Assembly: GCF_000378465.1 (NCBI RefSeq)
Contig: NZ_KB899910.1
Location: 275,617-339,616 of the forward strand
Length of the DNA: 64,000 bases
Source of the DNA: Elioraea tepidiphila DSM 17972
GTDB lineage: Bacteria > Pseudomonadota > Alphaproteobacteria > Acetobacterales > Acetobacteraceae
Direction of reading: 5' to 3'
The position numbers and the translations under genes are program-made. Below the pieces are notes generated by a model, which saw only the letters and a program-made list of their open reading frames with translations, was not told the DNA's origin and made no database searches. Below, piece by piece: positions 8,115 to 16,705 of the stretch. Within the stretch, counting starts at the first letter, position 1; each line of letters opens with the position of its first letter.

Positions 8115-8506
8115 CGATACCGTCCGTGACGCTGCAAGACCTCGACCCGGTAGCCATCGGGATCGGTCAGGAAGAAGAACCGGGCCATCAACGCGCCCTC
8201 GCGATGGAACTCCTTGATGGGCTCGGGCGCGAACCCCGCTGCGGCGAGCCGCGCATGCTCCGCATCAAGATCGTCCACCGCCACGGCCACATGTCCGTAG
8301 CCGTTCCCGAGCGTGTGGGGCTCGGTCCGGCCGTGGTTGACCGTCAGCTCGATCTCGAAATCGGCCTCCGGATTCCGAAGATAGACCAGCGTGAATGAGT
8401 CGAACACGAACCGGTCCGCGATCCCGAGGCCCAGCGCCTGTCGGTAGAACTCCACCGATCGCTGCTCGTCCATCACGCGGATCATCATGTGGATCGCCTT
8501 GGCCAT
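8111..8506 (-). CDS. Glyoxalase/VOC-fold metalloprotein (lactoylglutathione lyase-like)
   Basis: 131 residues. Two beta-alpha-beta-beta-beta modules with the expected metal ligands: His in KAIHMMIRV, Glu in DFEIELT, His in YGHVAVAV and Glu in YRVEVLQRHG. The layout matches glyoxalase I (methylglyoxal detoxification with glutathione) better than dioxygenase relatives, but other VOC functions remain possible. The ATG at 8506 has GGGAGG seven bases upstream. It overlaps the end of the DNA ligase gene by 22 bases and its stop overlaps the start of the barrel protein, so all three may share a transcript. Confidence 0.82.
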   Translation of the reverse strand: MAKAIHMMIRVMDEQRSVEFYRQALGLGIADRFVFDSFTLVYLRNPEADFEIELTVNHGRTEPHTLGNGYGHVAVAVDDLDAEHARLAAAGFAPEPIKEFHREGALMARFFFLTDPDGYRVEVLQRHGRYR

Positions 8507-10128
8507 GCGCCCTCCCTTACGGCAACCGCTGAGCCCGATGGACGATCCGGTCGGTTCTCGACAAGTCGCAAGAGCGTGTCCAGCGCGTCCGCCTCGGCCG
8601 CGGGCTTGTCGCTGCGGATGCGGCTGATGCGCGGGAAGCGCAGCGCAACGCCGGATTTGTGCCGCGTCGAGAGCTGCGCCGCGTCGAAGGCGATCTCCAG
8701 CACCAGCGCCTTCTCGACCTCGCGCACCGGGCCGAAGCGATTGACCGTGTTGTTGCGGATCCAGCGATCGAGCCAGGCGAGCTCCTGGTCGGTGAAGCCG
8801 AAATACGCCTTGCCGACGGGCACGAGCTCGCCGTCCGCGCGCCACAGCCCGAAAGTATAATCCGAGTAGAACGACGAGCGCTTGCCGTGGCCGCGCTGCG
8901 CGTACATCAGCACCGCATCGATGGTCAGCGGATCGCGCTTCCACTTGAACCACGGCCCCTTCGGCCGCCCGGCGAGATAGGGGCTGTCGGCACGCTTGAG
9001 CATCAGCCCTTCGATCGCCGCCTCGCGCGCGCCATCGCGCAGCCGCGACAGTTCATCCCAGGAGGCGAACGGCACCAGCGCCGAGAGGTCCATGCGCTCG
9101 GGACGGAACCGGTCAATCCACGCCTCAAGTCGCGCCCGCCGCGCGTCGAACGGCAATCCGCGCAGGTCCTCCTCTCCCTCGAACAGGATGTCGTAGAGTC
9201 GCACCGCGCAGGGATAGTCCCGCAGCAGCTTCGGCCCGACCGACTTGCGGTTCAGCCGCTGCTGGAGATCGCTGAACGGCGCGACCACGCCATTCCGGAT
9301 CACCAGCAGCTCGCCGTCCAGCACCGCGTGCAGCCCCTCCATCGCGCCCGCGACCTCCGGAAAGGCGCGGGTGATGTCCTCGCCGCCGCGCGACCAGATC
9401 CGCTGGCCGAGCCGTGTGGCGACCAGCTGCACGCGGATGCCGTCCCATTTCCACTCGGCACGATACGATGCTGGATCGAGCACTGCGAGCTCGCCCTCCT
9501 CCAGCGGGTTGGCCAGCATCAGCGGACGGAGCACCGGCGCATCGGCCGCGCGTGGTTGCGGGCCGGCGCCCTCCAGCCAGCGGAACAGCGGCAGGTAGGG
9601 CGGATCGACCGCGGGCCAGGCCTCCTCGATCTCGTCCACCGGCCGGGCGAAGTGCTCCGCGAGCGCGACTTTCGCGAGCCGTGCCGAGACGCCGACGCGC
9701 AGGCCGCCGGTGATCAGCTTCAGCAGCGCGACCCGCGACGACGCATCCAGCGCATCGAGCCAGCCTGCGACGAGCCCCGGCAGATCGGCCTTGGCCGCCG
9801 TTGCCAGCGCCTCGGCCACCGCGGCGAGCGAGGGTGGCGCGGCGTTCACGCCCGCACGCGCCGGCCAGATCAGGCTTACCGTCTCGGCAAGGTCGCCGAC
9901 ATAGTCATAGCTCCAGGCGAACAGCACAGGATCGGTCCGCTCGGCGGCGAGCGCGCGGATCAGCCCGGCTTTGGCGGTGCTGAACGAAAGCTCACCGGTG
10001 ATCGCGGCAAGCCCGATGCCGCGATCGGGATCGGGCTGGGTCGCGATCCAGTCGCGTAGCAGCGCGAGCTTGGTGCTGCGCGCCGGCGTGAACACCAGCC
10101 GCTCCAGCAACGCGGCGAAGGCTTTCAC
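8485..10128 (-). CDS. ATP-dependent DNA ligase of the Lhr/ligase-associated repair cassette
   Basis: 547 residues. The nucleotidyltransferase core is intact: adenylation Lys in AEWKWDG (KxDG, Lys about 227), VLDGELLV, the EGLMLKR motif, and FKWKRDPLTIDAVLMYAQRGHG at the start of the OB domain. An all-alpha N-terminal domain (about residues 1-200) precedes it, as in the ligases linked to the TIGR04122-type exonuclease. The GTG start overlaps the exonuclease stop (GTGA) and has GGAGGAGG five bases upstream. Translational coupling with the exonuclease and proximity to Lhr and PdeM place it in end-processing and sealing of damaged DNA rather than replication. Confidence 0.93.
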   Translation of the reverse strand: MKAFAALLERLVFTPARSTKLALLRDWIATQPDPDRGIGLAAITGELSFSTAKAGLIRALAAERTDPVLFAWSYDYVGDLAETVSLIWPARAGVNAAPPSLAAVAEALATAAKADLPGLVAGWLDALDASSRVALLKLITGGLRVGVSARLAKVALAEHFARPVDEIEEAWPAVDPPYLPLFRWLEGAGPQPRAADAPVLRPLMLANPLEEGELAVLDPASYRAEWKWDGIRVQLVATRLGQRIWSRGGEDITRAFPEVAGAMEGLHAVLDGELLVIRNGVVAPFSDLQQRLNRKSVGPKLLRDYPCAVRLYDILFEGEEDLRGLPFDARRARLEAWIDRFRPERMDLSALVPFASWDELSRLRDGAREAAIEGLMLKRADSPYLAGRPKGPWFKWKRDPLTIDAVLMYAQRGHGKRSSFYSDYTFGLWRADGELVPVGKAYFGFTDQELAWLDRWIRNNTVNRFGPVREVEKALVLEIAFDAAQLSTRHKSGVALRFPRISRIRSDKPAAEADALDTLLRLVENRPDRPSGSAVAVREGAWPRRST

Positions 10129-11156
10129 GCAGCCTCCTCCGTTGCCTCGTCCTCCTCGCCGCGGCCGATCAGGTGCAGCGCCCGGCCGCGCACACCGCGC
10201 TGCGCGCAGGCATGGATGAGCGCCTCCTCGCGCCCGTGCGTCACCCACACCTCGGGCGCCCCAACCGCGTCGATCGTGGCGTTCAGCTCGTCCCAGTCGG
10301 CATGATCGGAGATCACCAGCGGCAGTTCGACGCCCCGGCTCTTGGCGCGCTGGCGCACCCGCATCCAGCCCGAGGCCAGCGCCACGACGGGATCGTTCAG
10401 CCGTCGTGCCCAGCGATCCTGGATCGCGCCGGGCGGGGCGAGCACGATCGCGCCCTTCAGCGCCTCCTTGTTCGCGACCGTGGCGGGGCGGAGGTCGCCG
10501 AAATCCTGCCCGAACGACCGATAGATCTCGGTCATCGGCGGCAGCGCGCCGTGCAGATAGATCGGCGCATCATAGCCGCTCGCGCGCAGCAGGCTCACCA
10601 CGCGCTGGCACTTGCCCAGCGCATAGACACCGACGACGTGCGTGCGCTCGGGAAACACGTACAGACTGTGCAGCAGCCGCGCGATCTCGCCCTCGGCCGG
10701 CGGGTGGCGGAACACCGGCAGCGCGAAGGTCGCCTCGGTGACGAACACGTCGCAGGGCACGGGCTCGAAGGTGGCACAAGTCGCCTGCGGCCGCGGCGTG
10801 TAGTCGCCCGAGACCACCGCGCGGCTCCCTTGCCACTCCAGCACCACCTGCGCGCTGCCGAGCACATGGCCCGCAGGGCGCAGCGTGATCCGCACGCCGT
10901 TCACGTCGATCGGCTCGCCGTAGCCGAGCGCCTGCTGCGTCTCCCCGGCCCGCCCCTCGCCGAGCCGGCGCGTCATCAGCGCGAGCGTCTCGGCGGTTGC
11001 CAGCACCGCGCCATGGCCGGGCCGCGCGTGGTCCGAGTGCGCGTGTGTAACGACGGCGCGCGGCACCGCCCGGGCGGGGTCGATGAAGAGATCAGCGGGC
11101 TCGCACCAGAGCCCGCCGGGCGTGACCTTGAGCCAGGTCTCGGGATGGGGACGCAT
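10125..11156 (-). CDS. Ligase-associated DNA exonuclease (metallo-beta-lactamase fold)
   Basis: 343 residues. The metallo-beta-lactamase motif HAHSDH is at residues 38-43. Later motifs include LRPAGHVLGSAQVVLEWQG, VVSGDYTPRP, and WVTHGREEALI near the end. This is the beta-CASP-like exonuclease that travels with ATP-dependent ligase and Lhr helicase in bacterial repair cassettes. It is translationally coupled to the ligase. Unusually, its first ~50 codons are duplicated 0.9 kb upstream (11891-12048), on the far side of the lysE-type gene. The start is fixed by the MRPHPETWLK N-terminus shared with the duplicate. Confidence 0.93.
   Translation of the reverse strand: MRPHPETWLKVTPGGLWCEPADLFIDPARAVPRAVVTHAHSDHARPGHGAVLATAETLALMTRRLGEGRAGETQQALGYGEPIDVNGVRITLRPAGHVLGSAQVVLEWQGSRAVVSGDYTPRPQATCATFEPVPCDVFVTEATFALPVFRHPPAEGEIARLLHSLYVFPERTHVVGVYALGKCQRVVSLLRASGYDAPIYLHGALPPMTEIYRSFGQDFGDLRPATVANKEALKGAIVLAPPGAIQDRWARRLNDPVVALASGWMRVRQRAKSRGVELPLVISDHADWDELNATIDAVGAPEVWVTHGREEALIHACAQRGVRGRALHLIGRGEEDEATEEAA
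11008..11156 (-). repeat. Direct repeat, copy A: 5' end of the exonuclease gene
   Basis: This 149-base segment aligns with 11891-12048 apart from a 9-base (three-codon) insertion in the second copy. About a dozen substitutions separate them, nearly all at synonymous positions. The two copies flank the lysE-type gene. Confidence 0.85.
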
Positions 11157-11213
11157 GCCTGCTAGAGATGGTCCGCGCACGACGCGAAGGAAGGCACACC
11201 CTATCCTGCCGTC

Positions 11214-11849
11214 ATGATCGACCTCGCCGCTTTCCTGCTCTTCCTTGGTGCCGCCCTCGTCATCGCGATCACGCCGGGGCCCGGGATCATGTTCGTCGCT
11301 GCCCGCACGCTCGCCGGCGGACGGGCGGAGGGGCTCGGCTGCACGCTCGGCACGGGGCTTGGCGGGCTCGTGCACGTCGCCGCCGGCGCCGCGGGCGTCT
11401 CGGCGCTGGTGCTTGCCAGTGCCGAGGCGTTCACCTTGCTGAAGATCGCCGGCGCGCTCTATCTGGTGTGGATCGGCATCCGGATCTGGCGCGAGGCCGG
11501 AACAGTGGTTCCGCTGCCCCAAGCCGGCCTGGCGCCGCGCCCGCGCTCGGGCTTCCGCGACGGCATCGTGGTGGAGGCGCTGAACCCGAAGACCGCTGCC
11601 TTCTTCCTCGCCTTCATCCCGCAATTCGTCGATCCGGCCGGTGCGGTTGCGGCGCAGTTCGTGCTGCTGGGGACGATCTCGGTCGTGCTGAACACCGCCG
11701 TCGATGCGCTCGTCGTGGTCTGGGCTGCGCGCGTCCGCGACGGCGCGGCGCGGCGACCGGGGCTGATCCGCCGACTGCGCCAAGCATCAGGCGGGGCGAT
11801 GGTCGCGCTCGGCCTCGCGCTGGCTGCCGCGCGCCGGCCGGCGAGCTGA
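11214..11849 (+). CDS. LysE/RhtB family amino-acid exporter
   Basis: 211 residues with about six hydrophobic segments. The family hallmark ATPGPG-type motif is present near the N-terminus (ITPGPGIMFV), followed by GLGCTLGTGLGGLVH and EALNPKTAAFFLAFIPQFV. Members export amino acids or their analogues across the inner membrane; the substrate is unknown. It lies divergently from the exonuclease, between the two copies of that gene's 5' end, and ends in a strong hairpin (11864-11890). It therefore looks like a passenger placed inside the repair cassette. Confidence 0.88.
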   Translation: MIDLAAFLLFLGAALVIAITPGPGIMFVAARTLAGGRAEGLGCTLGTGLGGLVHVAAGAAGVSALVLASAEAFTLLKIAGALYLVWIGIRIWREAGTVVPLPQAGLAPRPRSGFRDGIVVEALNPKTAAFFLAFIPQFVDPAGAVAAQFVLLGTISVVLNTAVDALVVVWAARVRDGAARRPGLIRRLRQASGGAMVALGLALAAARRPAS

Positions 11850-11863
11850 TCCCGAAACGCAAC

Positions 11864-11890
11864 GTCCCCGCGGCTCGGCACCGCGGGGAC
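11864..11890 (+). terminator. Terminator-like hairpin after lysE-type gene
   Basis: Perfect 10-bp stem, GTCCCCGCGG (11864-11873) with CCGCGGGGAC (11881-11890), and a 7-base loop, 14 bases past the stop. No T-run follows. Its right arm ends exactly where similarity to the exonuclease 5' end begins. Confidence 0.6.
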
Positions 11891-12048
11891 GCGCCGTGGC
11901 CGGGTCGCGCGTGGTCCGAGTGCGCGTGTGTCACGACCGCGCGCGGTACCGCACGGGCCGGGTCGATGTAGAGATCGGCCGGCTCGCACCAGAGCCCGCC
12001 GGGTGTGACCTTGAGCCAGGATTCGGGGTGCGGCGTGGCGGATCGCAT
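11891..12048 (-). pseudogene. 3'-truncated duplicate of the ligase-associated exonuclease gene
   Basis: Codons 1 to about 52 of a second exonuclease copy, starting MRSATPHPESWLKV and ending HSDHARPGHGA, then running into unrelated sequence at the lysE terminator. Over the 42 residues from LKVTPGG onward it differs from the intact gene by a single Phe/Tyr change, while the DNA differs at about eleven sites, mostly synonymous. That pattern means both copies evolved as functional coding sequence before this one was truncated. It keeps the position expected for the original divergent start next to the helicase gene (12070). Confidence 0.82.
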
Positions 12049-12069
12049 GGGTCTCCCTATAGTTGGGGT

Positions 12070-14658
12070 GTGCACGAAACCGGAACACCCTCGCTGCCGG
12101 CTCCACTTGCGGCCTGGTTCGCCGCCCGCTCCTGGCGCCCGCATCCGCACCAGCTTGCGATGCTGGCGGAAGCGCGCGCGGGCCGCTCGGCGCTGCTGAT
12201 CGCGCCGACCGGGGCAGGCAAGACGCTCGCCGGGTTCCTGCCGACGCTTGCCGCCCTCGCCGAGGCGCCGCGGGAGGGACTGCACACGCTCTACGTCTCG
12301 CCGCTGAAGGCGCTTGCGACCGACATCGCGCGCAACCTGACGCGCCCCGTCACCGAGATGGGGCTGCCGATCGCGATCGAGACCCGCACCGGCGACACCG
12401 ATGCCGCGACCCGGCGGCGTCAGCGCGAGACCCCACCGCAGATCCTGCTGACGACGCCCGAGAGCCTGGCGGTGATGCTGTCGATGGAGGATTCGGGCCG
12501 GACCTTCGCCGGGCTCTCGACCATCGTCGTGGACGAGATCCACGCGCTCGCGGGCACCAAGCGGGGCGATCAGTTGGCGCTCTGCCTGTCGCGGCTGGCC
12601 ACACTCGCACCCGGCGCCCGGCGCGTCGGGCTGTCGGCCACCGTGCCGCATCGTGCCCCGCTCGTCGCCTTCCTCTCGGCCGACGGTCGTGGCACGGGCG
12701 TCGCGATCGTCGAGGCGCCCGAGGGCGCGGCACCCGAGATCGCCGTTCGCCTGCCGGACGGAGCCCTGCCGTGGTCGGGGCACATGGGCCTGCTCGCAGC
12801 ACCCGCGATCTACAACATGATCCGCGAGGCACGCACGGCGATCGTGTTCGTCAACACCCGCGCCCAGGCCGAGTTGGTGTTCCAGGCGCTCTGGCGGCTG
12901 AACGACGACGCGCTGCCGATCGCGCTGCATCACGGCAGCCTCGCGCGCGAGCAGCGGGCGAAGGTCGAGGCCGCCATGGCCGAGGGGCGGCTGAAGGCGG
13001 TGGTCGCCACCTCCTCGCTCGATCTCGGGATCGACTGGGGCGACGTCGATCTCGTCATCCAGGTCGGCGCGCCGAAGGGCGTCGCACGCCTGATGCAGCG
13101 GATCGGGCGGGCGAACCATCGCTGGGACGAGCCCTCGCGCGCGATCCTCGTGCCCGCGAACCGGTTCGAGGTGCTGGAGTGCCGCTGCGCCATCGCCGGC
13201 GTGGCCGCGCGCGACCTCGACGGCGATCCGCCGCCGCCGGGCGGACTCGACGTGCTCGCCCAGCACATCCTCGGCGTGGTGTGCGCCGGCCCGATCCATC
13301 CCGACGACCTCTACGCCGAGGTGACGCGCGCAGCCCCCTATGCCGATCTGCCACGCCGGGACTTCGACGACGTGGTGCGCTTCGTCGAGGACGGCGGCTA
13401 TGCGCTCGCGGCCTACGACCGCTACCGCAAGCTGTTCCGCGATGCCGAGGATCGGCTGCACGTGGCGAACGCGCGCGTCGCGCGCCAGCACCGGATGAAC
13501 GTCGGCACGATCGTCGAAGCGCCGCTGCTGAAGGTGAAGCTCGGGCGCGGCTTCGGCGGGCACGTGCTCGGCGAGATCGAGGAGTACTTCGTTTCGATGC
13601 TCCAGCCGGGCGACACGTTCATGTTCGCCGGCCGTTTGCTGCGCTTCGATCGGCTGCACGAGACGATGGTCGAATGTTCTCCCGGGATGGGCGATGACCC
13701 GAAGGTGCCGGCCTATGCCGGCGGACGGCTGCCGCTGACCACCTACCTTGCCGACCGCGTGCGCGCGATGTTGCAGGATCCGGCGCAGTGGCACGACCTG
13801 CCCGAGGATGTCGCCGAGTGGCTGCGCTTGCAGAAGGCCCGCTCGCGCCTGCCCGGGCGCAACGACCTGCTGGTGGAGACCTTCCCGCGCGGCGGGCGCT
13901 GGTTCCTGGTCGCCTACTGCTTCGAAGGCCGCAACGCGCATCAGACGCTGGGCATGCTGCTGACCCGACGGATGGAGCGCGCCGGGTTCGGCCCGCTCGG
14001 CTTCGTCGCCACCGACTACGTCGTCGCCGTGTGGTCGGCGCACCAGCCGGTCCGCGTCGCCGAGCTGTTCGGCGAGGACATGCTGGGCGACGATCTCGAG
14101 GAGTGGATGGCCGAGTCGTCCATGCTTCGCCGCACCTTCCGCAATGTCGCGGTGATCGCGGGGCTGGTCGATCGGCATCATCCAGGAGCGGAGAAGTCGC
14201 GACGCCAGGTCACCGTGAACACCGACCTGATCTACGACGTGCTGCGCAAGCACGAGCCCGACCACGTGCTGCTGCGCGCGACGCGTGCCGACGCCGCGCG
14301 CGGCCTCGTGGATGTCGGCCGCGTCGCCGCGCTGCTGAAGCGCGCGCAGGGCCGCGTGGTGCACATGGCGCTGTCGCGCGTCTCGCCGCTCGCGGTGCCG
14401 GTGCTGCTCGAGGTCGGCAAGGAGAGCGTGGCCGGCGCGGGCGAGGACGCGCTGCTCGCCGAGGCGGAGGAGGCCGCGCTGGTGGCAGAGGCGCTGGGCG
14501 AGGCCGAGCCAGCGCCGCCCCCCGTGCATCCCGTGCATCGCGCGAATGCCGCGCGTCACCGCAAGCGTCCCTCAGGCTACGCGGTCGGCACGCAGGGTCG
14601 TACGACGCTGCGCACCCTCCGCGGACGGCGCCAGGGCGAGCTGCCGCTCGCCGAATGA
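12070..14658 (+). CDS. Ligase-associated DEXH-box DNA helicase (Lhr family)
   Basis: 862 residues from GTG 12070. Walker A is APTGAGKT (45-52), the DEIH box is at 155-158, GLSATV is motif III, and LGIDWGDVDLVIQVGAPKGVARLMQRIGRANHRWDEP gives motifs V-VI. A long C-terminal Lhr-core region follows, with a DUF1998-independent tail of low-complexity Ala/Glu and basic residues. Lhr-type helicases translocate 3'-5' on single-stranded DNA and work in damage tolerance with the associated nuclease and ligase. The stop overlaps the start of the PdeM gene. The ribosome site is weak, and the exact start (the first residues before PAPLAAWF) is the only uncertainty. Confidence 0.94.
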   Translation: MHETGTPSLPAPLAAWFAARSWRPHPHQLAMLAEARAGRSALLIAPTGAGKTLAGFLPTLAALAEAPREGLHTLYVSPLKALATDIARNLTRPVTEMGLPIAIETRTGDTDAATRRRQRETPPQILLTTPESLAVMLSMEDSGRTFAGLSTIVVDEIHALAGTKRGDQLALCLSRLATLAPGARRVGLSATVPHRAPLVAFLSADGRGTGVAIVEAPEGAAPEIAVRLPDGALPWSGHMGLLAAPAIYNMIREARTAIVFVNTRAQAELVFQALWRLNDDALPIALHHGSLAREQRAKVEAAMAEGRLKAVVATSSLDLGIDWGDVDLVIQVGAPKGVARLMQRIGRANHRWDEPSRAILVPANRFEVLECRCAIAGVAARDLDGDPPPPGGLDVLAQHILGVVCAGPIHPDDLYAEVTRAAPYADLPRRDFDDVVRFVEDGGYALAAYDRYRKLFRDAEDRLHVANARVARQHRMNVGTIVEAPLLKVKLGRGFGGHVLGEIEEYFVSMLQPGDTFMFAGRLLRFDRLHETMVECSPGMGDDPKVPAYAGGRLPLTTYLADRVRAMLQDPAQWHDLPEDVAEWLRLQKARSRLPGRNDLLVETFPRGGRWFLVAYCFEGRNAHQTLGMLLTRRMERAGFGPLGFVATDYVVAVWSAHQPVRVAELFGEDMLGDDLEEWMAESSMLRRTFRNVAVIAGLVDRHHPGAEKSRRQVTVNTDLIYDVLRKHEPDHVLLRATRADAARGLVDVGRVAALLKRAQGRVVHMALSRVSPLAVPVLLEVGKESVAGAGEDALLAEAEEAALVAEALGEAEPAPPPVHPVHRANAARHRKRPSGYAVGTQGRTTLRTLRGRRQGELPLAE

Positions 14659-15338
14659 GCGCCGCGCCGATCCACATCGCCGGCGAGCGGCTGATGCTCG
14701 ACCCCGCGGGCGTGCTGTGGTGGCCGGCGCGCCGGCTGCTGGCGGTCGCCGATCTCCATCTGGAGAAAGGCTCGTCGCTCGCCGCGCGCGGCGCGCTCAT
14801 CCCGCCCTATGACAGCCGCGCCACGCTCGACCGGCTGATCCCGCTGGTGCGGCGCTACAGGCCCGAGCGCCTGATCGCCCTCGGCGACTCGTTTCACGAT
14901 CGACATGGCGCGTCGCGCCTGCCGCGCGAGGACGCCGCCCGCATCGCCGCGCTCGCGCAGTCGGCGGAGCTGGTCTGGGTGCTGGGCAACCACGATCCCG
15001 CCCCACCCGAGGGCCTGCCCGGCGTGACGACGGCGGCGCTGCATGAGGGGCCGCTCACCTTCCTCCATGACGCAACCGGACGGCCGGGCGAGATCTCCGG
15101 CCATCTGCATCCGAAGGCGGCGATCGCGACGCGCGGCAAATGGGTGAGCCGTGCCTGCTTCATCGCCGACTCGCGGCGCGTCGTTCTGCCGGCCTTCGGG
15201 GCCTATACCGGCGGGCTGGACGTACGCGATCCCGCGATCCGCGCCCTGTTTCCGCGTGGCGGCCGCGCCTTCCTGCTCGGGCGCGGGCGGCTGTTCAGCT
15301 TCACGCTCGCCGAACTGCGCGAGGCCGAACCCGCGTGA
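14655..15338 (+). CDS. Ligase-associated DNA damage response phosphoesterase (PdeM type)
   Basis: 227 residues, calcineurin-like metallophosphoesterase. Metal-binding motifs in order: ADLHLEKGSSLAARG (DxH), LIALGDSFHDRHG, VLGNHDP and SGHLHPKA. This short phosphoesterase is the fourth member of the Lhr-exonuclease-ligase repair cassette and is predicted to process DNA ends. The ATG overlaps the helicase stop (ATGA), so it is translationally coupled. It converges with the fasciclin-domain gene 15 bases later, with no clear terminator between. Confidence 0.92.
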   Translation: MSAAPIHIAGERLMLDPAGVLWWPARRLLAVADLHLEKGSSLAARGALIPPYDSRATLDRLIPLVRRYRPERLIALGDSFHDRHGASRLPREDAARIAALAQSAELVWVLGNHDPAPPEGLPGVTTAALHEGPLTFLHDATGRPGEISGHLHPKAAIATRGKWVSRACFIADSRRVVLPAFGAYTGGLDVRDPAIRALFPRGGRAFLLGRGRLFSFTLAELREAEPA

Positions 15339-15353
15339 CCGGCCCGGCCACGC

Positions 15354-15929
15354 TCACGGCAGCACCGGCTTGTCGACGATGTGGACGATCCCGTTCGAGG
15401 CCGGAATGTCGGCACGCGCGATGGTCGAGGCGCCCCAGAAGGCGAGCGCGCTGCCGGGGCCGTAGCCGCCATCGCGCAGCGAGCGGACCGTGACCCGGTT
15501 CGGATCGCTGCCGTCCACGACGATCCGGTTGCCGTTCTGCGTGGTCAGCGTCACCGTCCGGCCGCTGAACTCGGACAGCGGATGGAGACCCTCGACGATG
15601 TGCGCGTTGATCACCGCGCGGCCGCGCACGGAGTCCGCAGGCGCGTTGGTGGGGAACAGGTCCTCGCGCAGACTGACGGGAATGTCGCCCCAGCCGCTGT
15701 CGGTCGGCGCGAACACCGTGTAGATGCCGGCCCCGTTCAGCATCTCGGTCGCCTGGGTGCGGTTGGCGGCATCGACGAAGCGTTCGACGCTCGGCTCGCT
15801 CGCGAGCGCGGTGGCGAGGGTGCGGGTCGCCGGGGCCGGCGCGGCACGTTGGGTCGTGGTCGTGCCGCCACAGGCGGCCAGCGCGAGACCGGCACCGCCG
15901 AGCAGCATGATCCGTCGCGTGGTCATCAT
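15354..15929 (-). CDS. Fasciclin (FAS1)-domain lipoprotein
   Basis: 191 residues. The lipobox LALAAC places the lipidated Cys at about residue 20, followed by a Thr/Pro/Ala-rich linker and one FAS1 domain. FAS1 signatures are GIYTVFAPTDSGW near residue 70, NAHIVEG, and the closing ASNGIVHIVDKPVLP. AGGAG precedes the ATG pair (15929/15926). FAS1 domains mediate adhesion or matrix contacts at cell surfaces, but the bacterial role is poorly defined. A second FAS1 protein is encoded 0.8 kb away at 16706-17290. Confidence 0.9.
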   Translation of the reverse strand: MMTTRRIMLLGGAGLALAACGGTTTTQRAAPAPATRTLATALASEPSVERFVDAANRTQATEMLNGAGIYTVFAPTDSGWGDIPVSLREDLFPTNAPADSVRGRAVINAHIVEGLHPLSEFSGRTVTLTTQNGNRIVVDGSDPNRVTVRSLRDGGYGPGSALAFWGASTIARADIPASNGIVHIVDKPVLP

Positions 15930-15996
15930 CTGATCTCCTGTCGTTGCGCGGCGCCCCCGCCGGACAGGCACGGCGGCCGGGTCCAGCAGCGGCCGG

Positions 15997-16626
15997 CTAC
16001 TGCCGCCTCTTGCGCATCAACGCGCCAACGAGACGATCGGTTTCCAGAGGCGAGGCGACGAGGCCCTCGACCACGCCGGCATGGTCGGCCGCGGGACGGT
16101 TCTGGCTGAGCTTGGCGCTGCCCTCGAGCGCGGTGACATGCAGGCGAAAGCCGAAGATCGCCTTCAGCATGCCGGCGAGGAAATCGGCCGGCGCATCCTC
16201 GACCGCCCAGGGCTCCGGCCGATCGGCCTCCATCGCATCGGTGAGCGCCGCGACGATCGCGCGCAGTTCCCCGGCGTCGTCCACCGGCTCGATCCGGCCA
16301 CGCGCGTGCACCGCGATGTAGTTCCAGGTCGGCACGACCTTGCCGTGCTCCCGCTTCGAAGCGTACCAGGCGGGCGTCACATAGGCGCCGGGACCGACGA
16401 AGCAGGCGAGCGCGGCCGGCGCCTCGCGCAGCAGCGTGACGATCGGGTTGGCGCGCGCGACATGGCCAAGCAGAATCTGCGGCCGCGTCGCATCCGCCAC
16501 CATCGGCAGATGCGCCGCAACCGGGCCCTCGGGTCCGTTCACGACCATGGTCGCGAAGCGGAGCCCGGCGATCATCGCCCGGAGCTCCTCCGGGTCCTTC
16601 ACGCGGAAGGAAGGCGGGGCGTACAT
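15997..16626 (-). CDS. FMN-binding split-barrel protein, PaiB family
   Basis: 209 residues. The MYAPPSF start, HLPMV, and above all YASKREHGKVVPTWNYIAVHARG match the PaiB family, named after a Bacillus negative regulator of sporulation and protease genes. Most members are simply FMN- or haem-binding split-barrel proteins of unknown role. ATG 16626 gives the canonical family start; an upstream in-frame GTG at 16635 is less likely. It sits between two fasciclin-domain genes on the same strand, with no evident functional link. Confidence 0.9.
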   Translation of the reverse strand: MYAPPSFRVKDPEELRAMIAGLRFATMVVNGPEGPVAAHLPMVADATRPQILLGHVARANPIVTLLREAPAALACFVGPGAYVTPAWYASKREHGKVVPTWNYIAVHARGRIEPVDDAGELRAIVAALTDAMEADRPEPWAVEDAPADFLAGMLKAIFGFRLHVTALEGSAKLSQNRPAADHAGVVEGLVASPLETDRLVGALMRKRRQ

Positions 16627-16663
16627 GGCGACCACTCTACCGCCGCGCCCGCGCGGGCGGAAC

Positions 16664-16698
16664 GGCCGGACGCGGGGGATGCGCGCCCGCGTCCGGCC
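16664..16698 (-). terminator. Terminator-like hairpin after the second fasciclin gene
   Basis: Perfect 13-bp stem (16664-16676 with 16686-16698) and a 9-base loop, 7 bases past the stop at 16706. There is no T-run, so it could be a bidirectional or Rho-assisted terminator. Confidence 0.5.
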
Positions 16699-16705
16699 GC
16701 CGCGG

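Noticed and set aside
8659..10059. 466-codon plus-strand frame
   Set aside because: Antisense to the DNA ligase, whose motifs are all intact on the minus strand.
11614..14559. 981-codon minus-strand frame opposite the helicase
   Set aside because: Composition is that of a shadow. The only real content is the exonuclease 5' fragment at 11891-12048, reported separately.
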